Shown here piece after piece: positions 28,798 to 38,269 of a stretch of 64,000 bases of DNA. The stretch is from assembly GCA_025463605.1 (NCBI GenBank), contig JAODAV010000003.1, forward strand, positions 56,834 through 120,833. The letters run 5' to 3'. The position numbers and the translations under genes were made by a program. The notes below the pieces were generated by a model, which saw only the letters and a list, made by a program, of their open reading frames with translations, was not told the DNA's origin and searched no databases. Position 1 is the stretch's first letter; each line of letters begins with the position of its first letter. This stretch comes from Rhodoglobus sp. (GTDB lineage: Bacteria; Actinomycetota; Actinomycetes; Actinomycetales; Microbacteriaceae).

Positions 28798-29706
28798 GTG
28801 TCAGAAACGCAGTTCGGGAGCGGCAGACTTCTCGTGGTCGCCTTCGAGGGCTGGAACGACGCGGGCGAGGCCGCGAGCGGCGCCGTACGCACGCTCAAGG
28901 AACTGCTCGATTTGTACCCGATCGCCGAGGTGGATCCCGAGGACTACTTCGACTACCAGTTCAACCGGCCTTCCGTGGCAGCGGACGAAGAGGGCAACCG
29001 GGAGCTGGTCTGGCCGGGCGTGACCGTGTACGGACCCACCCGCCCGCATACGGTTCGCGCAACCGAGGTCGGGGACAACAGCTCCAACATCTACCTGCTG
29101 CTCGGCACCGAGCCCTCTCGCGGGTGGAAGACGTTTACGCGGGAGATCCTCGACGTCATGGAGACGAACGAGATCACCTCGATCGTCTTCCTCGGCGCGA
29201 TGCTCGCCGATGTGCCGCACTCCCGGCCCATCTCGGTATTCACGAGCAGCGAGAACGCCGCCGTTCGCGCGCAACTCGGCGTGGAGCGCAGTGGGTACGA
29301 GGGCCCCGTCGGAATCCTCTCGGTGCTCGGCGACGCCGCCGAGAAGGCGGGCATCCTCACGATGTCGATCTGGGCATCCGTGCCGCACTACGTGCACAAC
29401 GCGCCCTCCCCCAAAGCGACACTCGCCCTGCTCGACAAGCTTGAAGAGATCATCGACGTGGTCATACCGCGCGGTGATCTCGTGACGGAGGCCGCCGCGT
29501 GGGAAAGCGGGATCGACGCTCTCGCGGGCGACGATGACGACATGGCCTCGTACATAGAGCAACTCGAGCAGGCCCGCGACACTGTCGACTCGCCCGAGGC
29601 GAGCGGCGAGGCTATCGCGCAGGAGTTCGAGCGCTACCTGCGGCGCGGCGGCGACAAGCCCGACGGCGGAGCGGCGGGCGAAGAGCCCTGGCGGCCGAAG
29701 GACTAG
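28798..29706 (+). CDS. PAC2 family protein
   Basis: 302 aa. PAC2/proteasome-assembly-chaperone-like fold: 'LLVVAFEGWNDAGEAASGAV' at the N-terminus and 'IVFLGAMLADVPHSRPISV' are diagnostic. Family function in bacteria is unknown, but the gene is conserved near trmI and mshC in actinobacteria. GTG 28798 has GGGAG four bases upstream. It diverges from the HAD-trmI operon with 70 bases between starts. Confidence 0.88.
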   Translation: MSETQFGSGRLLVVAFEGWNDAGEAASGAVRTLKELLDLYPIAEVDPEDYFDYQFNRPSVAADEEGNRELVWPGVTVYGPTRPHTVRATEVGDNSSNIYLLLGTEPSRGWKTFTREILDVMETNEITSIVFLGAMLADVPHSRPISVFTSSENAAVRAQLGVERSGYEGPVGILSVLGDAAEKAGILTMSIWASVPHYVHNAPSPKATLALLDKLEEIIDVVIPRGDLVTEAAAWESGIDALAGDDDDMASYIEQLEQARDTVDSPEASGEAIAQEFERYLRRGGDKPDGGAAGEEPWRPKD

Positions 29707-29724
29707 TTCGTTCCCCAGGGCCGT

Positions 29725-30939
29725 TCAGAAATTCAGGCGCGCGGCCCGTAGTGCGAGATAGCGCTGCTCTGGAAGGCTTCGGCTCAGCCGCGCTGCCTCC
29801 TGATACGCCTCGGTCGCCGCATCCCGCTCCCCCGCGAGCTCGAGCAGGTGGGCTCGCACCGCCACCACGCGGTGGTTGCCTGTCATGCGCTCGTCGGCAT
29901 CGAGTGTTCCGAGTTCCGCCAGCCCGGCTCGTGGGCCGTGCACCATCGCTACAGCCACCGCCCGATTGAGAGCGACGACGGGTCCTGGCGAGATTCGTGC
30001 GAGCACATCGTAGAGGGCGAGGATCTGCCGCCAGTCGGTCTCGTCGGCACTAGGGGCCTCGTCGTGCACGGCGGCGATCGCGGCCTGAAGTTGATACGGG
30101 CCCACGGGTCCAGACCCGAGGGCGCGCGTCACGAGCGCTACTCCTTCATCGATGCGCGCAGAATTCCACACGCTGCGGTCCTGCTCGGCAAGCGGGATGA
30201 GCTCACCCTGCGCTTCGCGGGCGTCGCGCCGGGCATCCGTGAGCAGCATGAGTGCAAGCAGGCCGGCGGCCTCGGGTTCGGCGGGGGCCGCGGCGTGGAG
30301 CATGCGGGTGAGGCGGATGGCCTCCGTCGTGAGGTCCGCGCGCTGGGCGACCGCTCCCGAGCTCGTCGTGTAGCCCTCGTTGAAGATGAGATAGAGCACG
30401 CGCATTACCACTCGAAGCCGGTCGGCGTGCTCGTCGGTGGGAAGCGCCGCGAATCGCGCACCGGCCGCGCGGATCGACTGCTTTGCGCGGCTGATGCGCT
30501 GCGCCATCGTGGCCTCCGGAACGAGGAATGCGCTCGCGATCTGCGCCGTCGTGAGTCCGCCCACTGCGCGAAGGGTAAGCGCGAGCTGGGACGATTCGGA
30601 TAGCGCCGGATGGCAGCACAGGAACAACAGCTCGAGCGTGTCGTCGCGAGCGCTCGAGTGAACCGTGCCGGTGGGTTCGAGCGCCGCAGCTTCGTCCTCC
30701 CGGCGCCGACGCGCGCTCTCGCTGCGCCACTCGTCGACGAGTCGCCGGCTCGCGACGGTGACGAGCCAGGATCGCGGGCTGTCCGGGATGCCGTCCGCGG
30801 GCCACTGAGTCGCCGCCGCGAGGAGCGCCTCCTGGGTCGCATCCTCGCAGGCGTCGAACTGCCCGTGGCGCCGCACGAGGATACCGAGCACCTGCGGCGC
30901 CAACTCGCGCAGCAGCTCCTCGATGCCCGGAAGGGTCAT
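29725..30939 (-). CDS. ECF42-type RNA polymerase sigma factor with SigJ-like C-terminal extension
   Basis: 404 aa. Sigma2 ('DACEDATQEALLAA'), sigma4 ('LTTAQIASAFLVPEATMAQRISRAK') and a long C-terminal helical repeat region (DUF6596 plus TPR-like, from about residue 185) typical of group ECF42. These factors have no anti-sigma factor and are paired with DGPF (YCII-like) proteins; the upstream neighbour is one, overlapping as ATGA. ATG 30939 is chosen; the track start at 31050 lies inside the DGPF gene. Confidence 0.9.
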   Translation of the reverse strand: MTLPGIEELLRELAPQVLGILVRRHGQFDACEDATQEALLAAATQWPADGIPDSPRSWLVTVASRRLVDEWRSESARRRREDEAAALEPTGTVHSSARDDTLELLFLCCHPALSESSQLALTLRAVGGLTTAQIASAFLVPEATMAQRISRAKQSIRAAGARFAALPTDEHADRLRVVMRVLYLIFNEGYTTSSGAVAQRADLTTEAIRLTRMLHAAAPAEPEAAGLLALMLLTDARRDAREAQGELIPLAEQDRSVWNSARIDEGVALVTRALGSGPVGPYQLQAAIAAVHDEAPSADETDWRQILALYDVLARISPGPVVALNRAVAVAMVHGPRAGLAELGTLDADERMTGNHRVVAVRAHLLELAGERDAATEAYQEAARLSRSLPEQRYLALRAARLNF

Positions 30940-31286
30940 ACCTCGGGCGGTTCCTCGCCGAGCGGCCGCACCTCGACCACTCCCGAGTACTTCGCGATCG
31001 ATGTCGCCAGCTCGGTTACGCGGGCCTCGCTCTCCACGTCGACGACCCAAAAGCCGATGAGGGATTCCTTCGTTTCGGCGAACGGCCCATCGGTCACGAG
31101 TCCGTCGTCGTGCACGAGCTTCGCAGACGTGCTGTCGGCGAGGCCGGCGTTGAACACCATCTCGCCATTCGAGCGCAGCTCATCGTCCAGGCCGATCATG
31201 AAGCCGATCATCTCCTTGATCCACTCCTCGGACTTGGACTGCATCATCTCGCCGGCGTTTCCGAACATCATGAGCATGTATTTCAT
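30936..31286 (-). CDS. DGPF domain / YCII-related protein
   Basis: 116 aa. The family motif is 'VTDGPFAETKESLIGF' (about residues 64-79) in a ferredoxin-like fold. These proteins accompany ECF42 sigma factors and are thought to be their targets or partners. ATG 31286 has AAGGAGAC seven bases upstream. First gene of the pair; the stop overlaps the sigma factor start. Confidence 0.9.
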   Translation of the reverse strand: MKYMLMMFGNAGEMMQSKSEEWIKEMIGFMIGLDDELRSNGEMVFNAGLADSTSAKLVHDDGLVTDGPFAETKESLIGFWVVDVESEARVTELATSIAKYSGVVEVRPLGEEPPEV

Positions 31287-31338
31287 GGCTGTCTCCTTCT
31301 GTTACGAGTGAGTCGGAGCCGAGCTCCCGTTCTCGACA

Positions 31339-32553
31339 TTAGAGCCGGATGCCCAGCAGCGCCTCAATCGAATCCAGGTCGCCGAGCGTTGGCACGGTGC
31401 CCGCGGCCACGCGCGCATCGACGGCGTCGAGAGCGGAGGGGGCATCGAGATCCGCCGCGAGGATCTCCCGCAGCTCGTCCCGTAGTGTGCCTTCGCCGTC
31501 GCTCGCCGCGCTGGCCCAGCGCTCCCAGTCCGCGAGCCGGGCCACCCCTGAGGCGAGAACCGCGTCGGTCCACTCCCAGTCCGATCGGTAGTGCTTCGAG
31601 AGGATCGCGAGGCGGATCTCTCGCGGATCGACGGCGTCGGCGAGCAGCCCCGAGACGAGCACGAGGTTGCCGAGCGACTTGCTCATCTTCTCGCCGCGGT
31701 AGGAGACGAGACCTGCGTGAGAGTAGACGCGCGCGTGGTCCCGCCCTGTCAGTGCTGCAGTGTGACCGGCCGTGAACTCGTGATGCGGAAAGATCAGGTC
31801 CGAGGCGCCGCCATTGACGGTCAGGGGAATGTCGAGGAGTTCCTGGGCGATCACCGAGCACTCGATGTGCCAGCCGGGCCGGCCCTCGCCGAGCACCGTG
31901 GACCAACGGGGCTCGTCGGGCCGGGCCGCGCGCCACAGCACGGGATCGAGCGGATCCCGCTTGCCCGGCCGCTCCGGATCCCCGCCGCGCTCGCTGGAGA
32001 GGGTGAGCATCGTCGCCGTGTCGAGCCCGCTCTCCTGCCCGAGGTGCCAGGGCGACGCGACAGCTGCGGCCGCACTGTCGAAGTACACGTCCTCGTCGAC
32101 CCGATAGGCGGTTCCGGTCTCAAGCATGCGGGCAACGGCCTCGGCGACGGGCTCGATCATCTCCGTCACCGCCACGTAGTGGTCGGGCGGGATGACCGCG
32201 AGTGCCTGCATGTCGCTGCGGAACAGCTCCACCTGCTCGCCGGCGAGAACGCGCCAATCCACGCCGGTCGCCGCGGCGCGCTCGAGGAGCGGCTCGTCGA
32301 CATCCGTGACATTCTGCACATAGCTGACGTCGTAGCCGGCGTCGAGCCACAACCGGATGAGCGTGTCGTAGGCGATGTACGTCGCCGCGTGCCCGATGTG
32401 GGTGGCGTCGTACGGTGTGATTCCGCAGACGTACAGCCCCGCGAGGGCTATCGGGTCGGTCTCCACCACGCGGTCCAGAGCTGTGTCGTGGATGCGCGGG
32501 AGCGGTCCGTGCCCCGGCAGCCGGGGCACCGATGGTCGGCGCCAGGCTCTCAC
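31339..32553 (-). CDS. mshC: L-cysteine:1D-myo-inositol 2-amino-2-deoxy-alpha-D-glucopyranoside ligase
   Basis: 404-aa ATP-dependent ligase of mycothiol biosynthesis, related to cysteinyl-tRNA synthetase but lacking the anticodon-binding end. Seen: 'YVCGITPYDATHIGHAATY' with the zinc Cys and HIGH-type motif (about residue 43), 'GWHIECSVIAQELL' and 'GEKMSKSLGN' (KMSKS). It implies a mycothiol-based redox buffer. The GTG start at 32553 overlaps the uppP stop as GTGA. Confidence 0.94.
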   Translation of the reverse strand: MRAWRRPSVPRLPGHGPLPRIHDTALDRVVETDPIALAGLYVCGITPYDATHIGHAATYIAYDTLIRLWLDAGYDVSYVQNVTDVDEPLLERAAATGVDWRVLAGEQVELFRSDMQALAVIPPDHYVAVTEMIEPVAEAVARMLETGTAYRVDEDVYFDSAAAAVASPWHLGQESGLDTATMLTLSSERGGDPERPGKRDPLDPVLWRAARPDEPRWSTVLGEGRPGWHIECSVIAQELLDIPLTVNGGASDLIFPHHEFTAGHTAALTGRDHARVYSHAGLVSYRGEKMSKSLGNLVLVSGLLADAVDPREIRLAILSKHYRSDWEWTDAVLASGVARLADWERWASAASDGEGTLRDELREILAADLDAPSALDAVDARVAAGTVPTLGDLDSIEALLGIRL

Positions 32554-33401
32554 AGGGGGTTGAGGATGCCGAGGGAGAGCAGCACGAGCAATGTGCCGCC
32601 GAGCAGAAGGCGGTAGATCACGAATGGCAGGAACGACCGCTTCTCGATGTAGCGCATGAGGAACGCGATCACGGCGTAGCCGACTCCGAACGCGACGACG
32701 GTCGCGACGAGGGTCTCCGGATACCCGTAGGCACCGTCGGGCTCGCCGAAGCTGTGCACGAGCTCGTACAGCCCGCTGCCGAACACCGCCGGTATCGCGA
32801 GCAGGAAGCCGAATCGGGCCGCCGCGGGCCGGGTGTATCCGAGCGAGCGCGCCGCCGTCATGGTCGCACCGGAGCGCGAGACACCGGGGATGAGCGACAG
32901 GACTTGAGCAGCCCCGATGAGGATGCCGTGCCGGTAGGTCATCTCCGGGAGGGCACGGACGCGCTTACCGATGAGGTCGGCGAGCCCGAGCAGGATGCCG
33001 AACACGATGAGCACGATCGCGATGAGCCACAGCGACCTGAACACGGACCGGATGGTGTCTTGGGCGAGGAACCCGATGATGACGATGGGTACGGTGCCGA
33101 TGATGATGAGCCAGCCGAGTCGCACGTCGGGATCGTTCTTCGGAATGGGATCCGAGTGCGCTCCCCCGGGTTTGCGGAAGTGCCGGAACCAGCGCCCGAT
33201 GATGCGAGTGATGTCTTTGCGGAAGTACAGGATCACGGCGAGTTCGGTGCCGATCTGCGTGATCGCCGTGAACGTCGCGCCCGGATCGGTTGCCGAAGGC
33301 AGGAACTCCCCCGCGATGCGCAAGTGGGCGCTCGAGGAGATGGGGAGGAATTCGGTGAGACCTTGAATGAGGCCGAGGATGATCGCCTCGATGAAGCCCA
33401 C
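32550..33401 (-). CDS. uppP: Undecaprenyl-diphosphate phosphatase
   Basis: About 283 aa, integral membrane BacA/UppP protein that recycles undecaprenyl pyrophosphate for cell-wall synthesis. Motif 1 'GLIQGLTEFLPISSSAHL' and motif 2 'PGVSRSGATMTAARSLG' are intact. GTG 33401 has AGGAG seven bases upstream and gives VGFIEAIILG at the usual N-terminus; the track start at 33452 is inside the M20 gene. Part of an M20-uppP-mshC run. Confidence 0.94.
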   Translation of the reverse strand: MGFIEAIILGLIQGLTEFLPISSSAHLRIAGEFLPSATDPGATFTAITQIGTELAVILYFRKDITRIIGRWFRHFRKPGGAHSDPIPKNDPDVRLGWLIIIGTVPIVIIGFLAQDTIRSVFRSLWLIAIVLIVFGILLGLADLIGKRVRALPEMTYRHGILIGAAQVLSLIPGVSRSGATMTAARSLGYTRPAAARFGFLLAIPAVFGSGLYELVHSFGEPDGAYGYPETLVATVVAFGVGYAVIAFLMRYIEKRSFLPFVIYRLLLGGTLLVLLSLGILNPL

Positions 33402-33411
33402 GAGATAACTC

Positions 33412-34716
33412 CTAGTAGTTGAGCAGCAGGTCTGCGAGAACCCGCCTGCCAAACACTAGTGCGTCGAGCGGCACCCGTTCGTCAACCCCGTGGAACATGC
33501 CGGGGAAGTCCAGTTCGGGCGGCAGCTGCAGCGGCGCGAAACCGTAGCCCTTGATGCCGAGCTTGGCGAGAGCCTTGTTGTCGGTTCCTCCCGAGAGCAG
33601 GTACGGCAGAACGGGAGCGCCGGGGTCGTGCATGCCGAGCGTTCCGACCATCGCGTCGACGAGCGGCCCGGTGAAACTGTTCTCCAGCCCGATGTCGCGG
33701 TGCATGACCACGATCTCCACCTCGTCGCCGATGAGTTGCCTCACCTGGGCGAGCACGGCATCCTCTTCGCCCGGCAGTGTGCGGATATCGATGAGCGCCT
33801 CGGCGGTGTCGGGGATGACGTTGTGCTTGTAGCCGGCTTTCAGCAGCGTCGGGTTGCTCGTGGTGCGAAGCGTGGCCTGGATGAACCCAGCCGCGTTTCC
33901 CGTGGACAGCACGAGCTCATCCGGACCCACCTTCGCGGGGTCGACCTCCATGATGCGTGCGAGCTCGGCGATGAGCAGCTCCGTCGTCGCGGTGAGACGC
34001 AAGGGCCAGTCCTGGCGACCGAGTGTGACCACCGCCTCGGCGAGTTTCGTGATCGCGTTGTTGCGGATGACCCGGCTTCCGTGCGCGGCTGTGCCTCGCG
34101 CGATGAGCTTGATCCACACCAGCGCCTTCTCGCCTGTCTGGAGCAGGTACGAGCGCTTTCCGTTGAGGTGCACGGAGTAGCCGCCCACTTCGCTGATGGC
34201 CTCGGTTGCGCCCGCGAAGAGGCCCGGGTGGTTATCGACGAGGTAGTGCGACCCGAACACTCCCCCGTTCTCCTCATCGGAGAAGAAGCACACGATGAGG
34301 TCACGGGCGGGCTGCCTGCCGGCACCCAGGATGTCCTGCAGCGCGGTGATGATCATCGCGTCCATGTTCTTCATGTCGACCGCACCACGGCCCCACAGCA
34401 GCCCGTCTCGAATGACACCGCCGAACGGGTCGACGGTCCAGTTGGTCGGATCGGCCGGGACGACGTCGGTGTGGCCGTGAACGACGAGCGCGGGCTTGCT
34501 GGGATCGGCGCCCTCGACGCGCGCGATGACACTCGTGCGGCCAGTGGCCGCATCAACGTATCGAGGCTCGAGGTCGAGGCCGGCAAGCAACTCCCCGAGA
34601 TATTCGGCGGCATCCGTCTCGCCGTTGGAGCGGCCCTCGCCGTAGTTGGTGGTGTCGAACCGGATGAGCTCCTGCGCGATGCGGGCAGTCTCTTCGAGCT
34701 CCTCTGGCGGCGTCAT
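33412..34716 (-). CDS. M20/M25/M40 family metallopeptidase
   Basis: 434-aa di-zinc aminoacylase/carboxypeptidase-like enzyme. Metal site motifs: 'VVHGHTDVVPAD', 'GRGAVDMKNMDAM' and 'FFSDEENGGVFG'. The closest known relatives are the DapE-like actinobacterial enzymes, but the substrate is not clear. ATG 34716 is exactly six bases after TACCGT with no ribosome-binding site, a leaderless start of the M20-uppP-mshC group. Confidence 0.88.
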   Translation of the reverse strand: MTPPEELEETARIAQELIRFDTTNYGEGRSNGETDAAEYLGELLAGLDLEPRYVDAATGRTSVIARVEGADPSKPALVVHGHTDVVPADPTNWTVDPFGGVIRDGLLWGRGAVDMKNMDAMIITALQDILGAGRQPARDLIVCFFSDEENGGVFGSHYLVDNHPGLFAGATEAISEVGGYSVHLNGKRSYLLQTGEKALVWIKLIARGTAAHGSRVIRNNAITKLAEAVVTLGRQDWPLRLTATTELLIAELARIMEVDPAKVGPDELVLSTGNAAGFIQATLRTTSNPTLLKAGYKHNVIPDTAEALIDIRTLPGEEDAVLAQVRQLIGDEVEIVVMHRDIGLENSFTGPLVDAMVGTLGMHDPGAPVLPYLLSGGTDNKALAKLGIKGYGFAPLQLPPELDFPGMFHGVDERVPLDALVFGRRVLADLLLNY

Positions 34717-34779
34717 TCCACCACGGTATCAGCGTGCTATTCTCGTAACCCGGTGGTCCTGCGAAGGAACCGCCGATGC

Positions 34780-34864
34780 GCGCGGATGGCGGAAATGGCA
34801 GACGCGCTAGCTTGAGGTGCTAGTGCCCGTATAGGGCGTGGGGGTTCAAGTCCCCCTTCGCGCA
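34780..34864 (+). tRNA. tRNA-Leu (anticodon GAG)
   Basis: 85 nt. Acceptor stem GCGCGGA/TTCGCGC, anticodon stem CTAGC/GCTAG with loop TTGAGGT (anticodon GAG), a class II variable arm (TGCCCGTATAGGGCG) and T-arm GGGGG-TTCAAGT-CCCCC. CCA is not encoded. Reads CUC and CUU. Confidence 0.95.
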
Positions 34865-34873
34865 CATACATAT

Positions 34874-34911
34874 CGAGAAGGCCCCGGAGATTGCTCTTCG
34901 GGGCCTTCTCG
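34874..34911 (+). terminator. Terminator hairpin after tRNA-Leu
   Basis: CGAGAAGGCCCCG and CGGGGCCTTCTCG form a perfect 13-bp stem with a 12-base loop, ten bases after the tRNA. There is no long T-run, as is common in actinobacteria. It also ends transcription toward the convergent small gene. Confidence 0.75.
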
Positions 34912-34947
34912 GCTCTCGTGCCGCACTCGAGGGGTTTCACGCCGTGC

Positions 34948-35253
34948 TCAACCCCTGTTGGGCTGCTTAGGCATTCCCAGCTCGTTCAGCGGACTGGCGT
35001 CGAATGGTTGCCGCGGGGGCTCGATCGGGCAGTTGAGGATCGCGTTGTTCGTCGAGTGGTCGATGGTGTGCTCCGACATCGGTCGTCCGCACACAGGACA
35101 AGCCGCCGCGCCGACGCGCTCCACCACAGGATCGTATGGGCCCAACGGGGGCGGGCCGACCACCTTGTAGACCTTCTCGTTGAACCAATCGATGAAACCC
35201 AGTACGCCGCCGCGGCTGACTTCGCCGTCGAGTCGGGATTCTTTCCCGTCCAT
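34948..35253 (-). CDS. Small conserved hypothetical protein with a zinc-ribbon-like motif
   Basis: 101 aa, no recognised family. The middle carries 'CPVCGRPMSEHTIDHSTNNAILNCP', a CxxC plus His residues and a later Cys that could bind zinc. No membrane segment. ATG 35253 lies six bases after TACCCT: a leaderless start. It stands alone between the tRNA terminator and the monooxygenase. Confidence 0.72.
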   Translation of the reverse strand: MDGKESRLDGEVSRGGVLGFIDWFNEKVYKVVGPPPLGPYDPVVERVGAAACPVCGRPMSEHTIDHSTNNAILNCPIEPPRQPFDASPLNELGMPKQPNRG

Positions 35254-35293
35254 TGTTCAAGGGTAGCGACGCGCGTGAAGTGACGGTAGGTAC

Positions 35294-36808
35294 TCAGATC
35301 GAAACCCATGGCAGTGCGGCGGCCAGCGCGACGACAGCGGTGTGCGGCCGAGCGCTCGCGGCGACGAACCCATCGGGGCGCACGAGGTAGAACCTCCCCG
35401 ACTCCAACCGGCGGTGACGCGCTTCGGAGAATGTGCTTACCGACAGGCCCAGCTCGTCCTCGAGCCGCTTGGCGACCGCCTCGTCGAACGTGCCGTAGAC
35501 GTGCACCTGCCAGGACATCGCGCGGAGGCTCTCGTAGTTGTCCCCGTTCCAAGGCAGTCGACGGCCCACGACCTTGCCCCGTCGGCCATGCGCCGCGCGC
35601 TTGGCCTCGTCGCTCATCCAGTAATGGATGCGCGTTTGGGAGACGTACTCGAACAGGCGCGATGAGGCGCCGAAGCGCGGGATCACCGAAGTGCCGATCG
35701 GGGCGAGCAGCCGTATGAACCACCGGCGAAACAGGCGCGCCGCGCGCTTGTCGGACGTGACGATCCCGAACATGGTGTCGGTCGTGCCGATCAGTCGCCT
35801 TGCCACGGGCCTGCGCTCGGCCTCATAGCGGTCGAGGTAGTTCTCGGGAGCGCGCCCCGCAAGCACATCGGCGAGTTTGCACGCGAGGTTGTGCGCATCC
35901 TGAAGCCCCGTGTTCATGCCCTGGGCACCGACCGGCGAGTGCACGTGCGCGGCATCGCCCGCGAGGAACACCGGGCCGGCACGGAACCGGGCGGCCACGC
36001 GATGATGCACGCGATAGGTGGAGAACCAGCGCGTCGAGGCGTAGGTGACCGAGAATACGCGGTCGAGCATCTCTCGAACGGCTTCCTCGGGGACCGGCTC
36101 GTTCTCGGGCGTGCGGACGACACCGAGGAGGCGCTCGTGGTCGTGCGCGCCCATAGGGAAGGTGAGCAGGAAGTCCCGCTCCCCGAACCGCAGGTTGATC
36201 GAATCAAGCGCGAGCCCTCGCACGCCGACGGCATCAGCGACGTAGAAGGTGTGCAGGTTCGTCACGCCCTCGAAGGCGATGCCCGCGATGGACCTGACGA
36301 GCGATGAGCTGCCGTCAGCACCGACACAGTACTTCGCGGAGATGATCAGCTCATCGCCGCTCGACCGCACCTCCACACCCCCGCCGGCTTGCGGAGTCAG
36401 AGACTCGAACTCGTGGTTCCATTGCACTTCAACGCCCAGGGCGCTGAGATTCTCGACAAGAAGGCGCTCGTTCTCGCTCTGTTCGAGCACATAGAGGTGC
36501 GGGTAGGGCGTGACTCCTTCGGCGAGGCGTCGCAGATTCACGGCACGGAACCGCCGTTTCTCGAATCCGGGCACGATCGCGCCGGCCTTCTCGGCCGCGG
36601 CGAGCACCCGGTCGCCCATGCCGAGCTGGTCGTAGACCTCCATCGTGCGGGCCTGCAGAACGAGCGCCCGGGATTCGCGCGTCGGTGCCGCCTTACCGTC
36701 GAGCACGACCACTCCGACCCCGAGTCGCGCGAGACAGTTCGCGAGCATGAGGCCCGTCGGCCCCGCACCGACGACGACGACATCGGTCTTGAGGTGTCGT
36801 TGCGGCAT
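35294..36808 (-). CDS. FAD-dependent aromatic-type monooxygenase
   Basis: 504 aa, PHBH/UbiH-like flavoprotein hydroxylase. FAD/NAD(P)H motifs: 'VVVVGAGPTGLMLANCLA' (about residue 10), the DG motif 'YCVGADGSSSLVR' and the second FAD motif 'VFLAGDAAHVHSPVGAQGMN'. A thioredoxin-like C-terminal extension after about residue 400 matches MhpA/PgaE-type enzymes. ATG 36808 has GAGG upstream. The partner gene 36819-37520 ends ten bases before it; substrate unknown. Confidence 0.88.
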   Translation of the reverse strand: MPQRHLKTDVVVVGAGPTGLMLANCLARLGVGVVVLDGKAAPTRESRALVLQARTMEVYDQLGMGDRVLAAAEKAGAIVPGFEKRRFRAVNLRRLAEGVTPYPHLYVLEQSENERLLVENLSALGVEVQWNHEFESLTPQAGGGVEVRSSGDELIISAKYCVGADGSSSLVRSIAGIAFEGVTNLHTFYVADAVGVRGLALDSINLRFGERDFLLTFPMGAHDHERLLGVVRTPENEPVPEEAVREMLDRVFSVTYASTRWFSTYRVHHRVAARFRAGPVFLAGDAAHVHSPVGAQGMNTGLQDAHNLACKLADVLAGRAPENYLDRYEAERRPVARRLIGTTDTMFGIVTSDKRAARLFRRWFIRLLAPIGTSVIPRFGASSRLFEYVSQTRIHYWMSDEAKRAAHGRRGKVVGRRLPWNGDNYESLRAMSWQVHVYGTFDEAVAKRLEDELGLSVSTFSEARHRRLESGRFYLVRPDGFVAASARPHTAVVALAAALPWVSI

Positions 36809-36818
36809 GGGTTGATCC

Positions 36819-37520
36819 TCAGGCGGCGTCTGCGGCCCCTGCAACGGCCGCGCCGTACGATGCGGTCACGAGGATCGGGATGTGGTCAGACGACCCCCGC
36901 GCGAGCGTCTCGACCCCCTCGATCGTGAGTCCCTGCGAGGTCGCGAAGTCGAAGTGCCCGCGGAAGAACTTATATGCCGTGTAGGTGCGGCGGTCGCTCA
37001 GGGAGAGGTCGTACCCGCGCTTCTTGACTCGTTCCGTGAGGTTGTCTTTGAAGAGGGGATAGTTGTAGTCGCCGACCATGAGGATGGGCACGCCCGAGCC
37101 GAGCTCCGTAAGCAGTTCGTGCGCTGCCTTGATCTGGTTGCGGCGCAGCGAGTTGAGCGCCGTGAGCGGGGCGGCGTGGAATGACGCGAGCACGAGCTCG
37201 TGGTTGGTCTCGCGGTCGACGAGTCGCGATCCGACGAGGCGCTCCGGCGTGGGCGAGAAGATCAGGTCGTGCAGGGACTTCTTGAGCTCGAACGACCTGC
37301 TCGCGATGTGCTCGTAGCGATCCTTGCGGTAGTACACCGCGAGCCCGAGGCGGTTGCGCTTGGTGGAATCCGCGAGGTGCAGGTCGCCGATCTCGGCGGG
37401 CAGTTCAGCGGCGAAGACCTCTTGAAGACAGAGCGCGTCGAGGTCGGGAGTCTTCGCCAGCTCGGCGAGCTCCCCGATTGCGCGGTGCTTGCGGAGGTTG
37501 TAGCTGATTACTCGGATCAC
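36819..37520 (-). CDS. Endonuclease/exonuclease/phosphatase (EEP) family protein
   Basis: 233-aa DNase I-like metal-dependent hydrolase fold. Active-site blocks are 'VISYNLRKH', 'LCLQEVFA', 'MVGDYNYPLF' and 'GSSDHIPILV', with the conserved Asp, Asn and His. It could be a nuclease or a phosphodiesterase. No signal peptide. GTG 37520. Divergent from the HEAT-like gene; 119 bases separate the starts. Confidence 0.85.
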   Translation of the reverse strand: MIRVISYNLRKHRAIGELAELAKTPDLDALCLQEVFAAELPAEIGDLHLADSTKRNRLGLAVYYRKDRYEHIASRSFELKKSLHDLIFSPTPERLVGSRLVDRETNHELVLASFHAAPLTALNSLRRNQIKAAHELLTELGSGVPILMVGDYNYPLFKDNLTERVKKRGYDLSLSDRRTYTAYKFFRGHFDFATSQGLTIEGVETLARGSSDHIPILVTASYGAAVAGAADAA

Positions 37521-37639
37521 GGACCTGTGTACCTTCTTCCGAACGGAGACCCCAGCCTATGCGGCATGCCGACTGTTCGTCGCCATCGCCCCTTTCGACG
37601 GCTCACGCACAGTACCGCGCCGTCCCCTACCCTTGCTGC

Positions 37640-38266
37640 ATGACAGGGCGAACGTGGGATGAATTCCGGCTGGAGGCGTTCGGCGAGCCCTACATGGTCT
37701 GGCACGACGGCCCCGACTTCTACGCCTTCACACAGGCTTGGCAAGTCGACCCGGGCGGCGTTGAGGGGATGCTGCGCGAGGGTCTCGCCCAGAGCGATGC
37801 TCTCGCCGCGGAGTCGATCGGGGAACTGCCGATGCCTGCCGAGTCGATTGCGGCGTTCACCCCACTCCTGCTGGCAACGCGTGACACGTCGACGGGTACG
37901 TTTCGCGTGAGGGTAGCCCAGACGCTCCGCAAGCTCACGGGCAGCGAGACGTGGTCCTCCGACATCGTCGATGTGCTCGTCGGCCGCGAGCACTGGGGTG
38001 ACAGGATCGACGCCGCGATGGCCCTGGGTCACTTCACGCCGACCATCGAGCTCATCGCCGCCCTCATGCGTGGAGTGCTCGACGAGGAGTACCTCGTGCG
38101 CTACCACTCGGCGAACTCCCTGCTCACGTTTGCGGGACTGCCGGCCGACGTGGGCTCCGACAAGGAGCTCTTCCCGCAGCTCAGTGCCGAGAATGCACCC
38201 GAGCTGTGGAGTCTTGCCGCGTCGGGTCTCGCGGGATCGGCATCCGCCCGGCTCATGGCCGGGTAG
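37640..38266 (+). CDS. HEAT-repeat-like hypothetical protein
   Basis: 208 aa. The C-terminal half has helical pairs ('DRIDAAMALGHFTPTIELIAALMRGVLDEEYLVRYHSANSLLTF') that look like PBS lyase HEAT-like repeats, a protein-binding scaffold. No catalytic motif is seen. ATG 37640 is six bases after TACCCT, a leaderless start. The GNAT remnant follows directly after its stop, in the same frame. Confidence 0.7.
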   Translation: MTGRTWDEFRLEAFGEPYMVWHDGPDFYAFTQAWQVDPGGVEGMLREGLAQSDALAAESIGELPMPAESIAAFTPLLLATRDTSTGTFRVRVAQTLRKLTGSETWSSDIVDVLVGREHWGDRIDAAMALGHFTPTIELIAALMRGVLDEEYLVRYHSANSLLTFAGLPADVGSDKELFPQLSAENAPELWSLAASGLAGSASARLMAG

Positions 38267-38269
38267 CGC

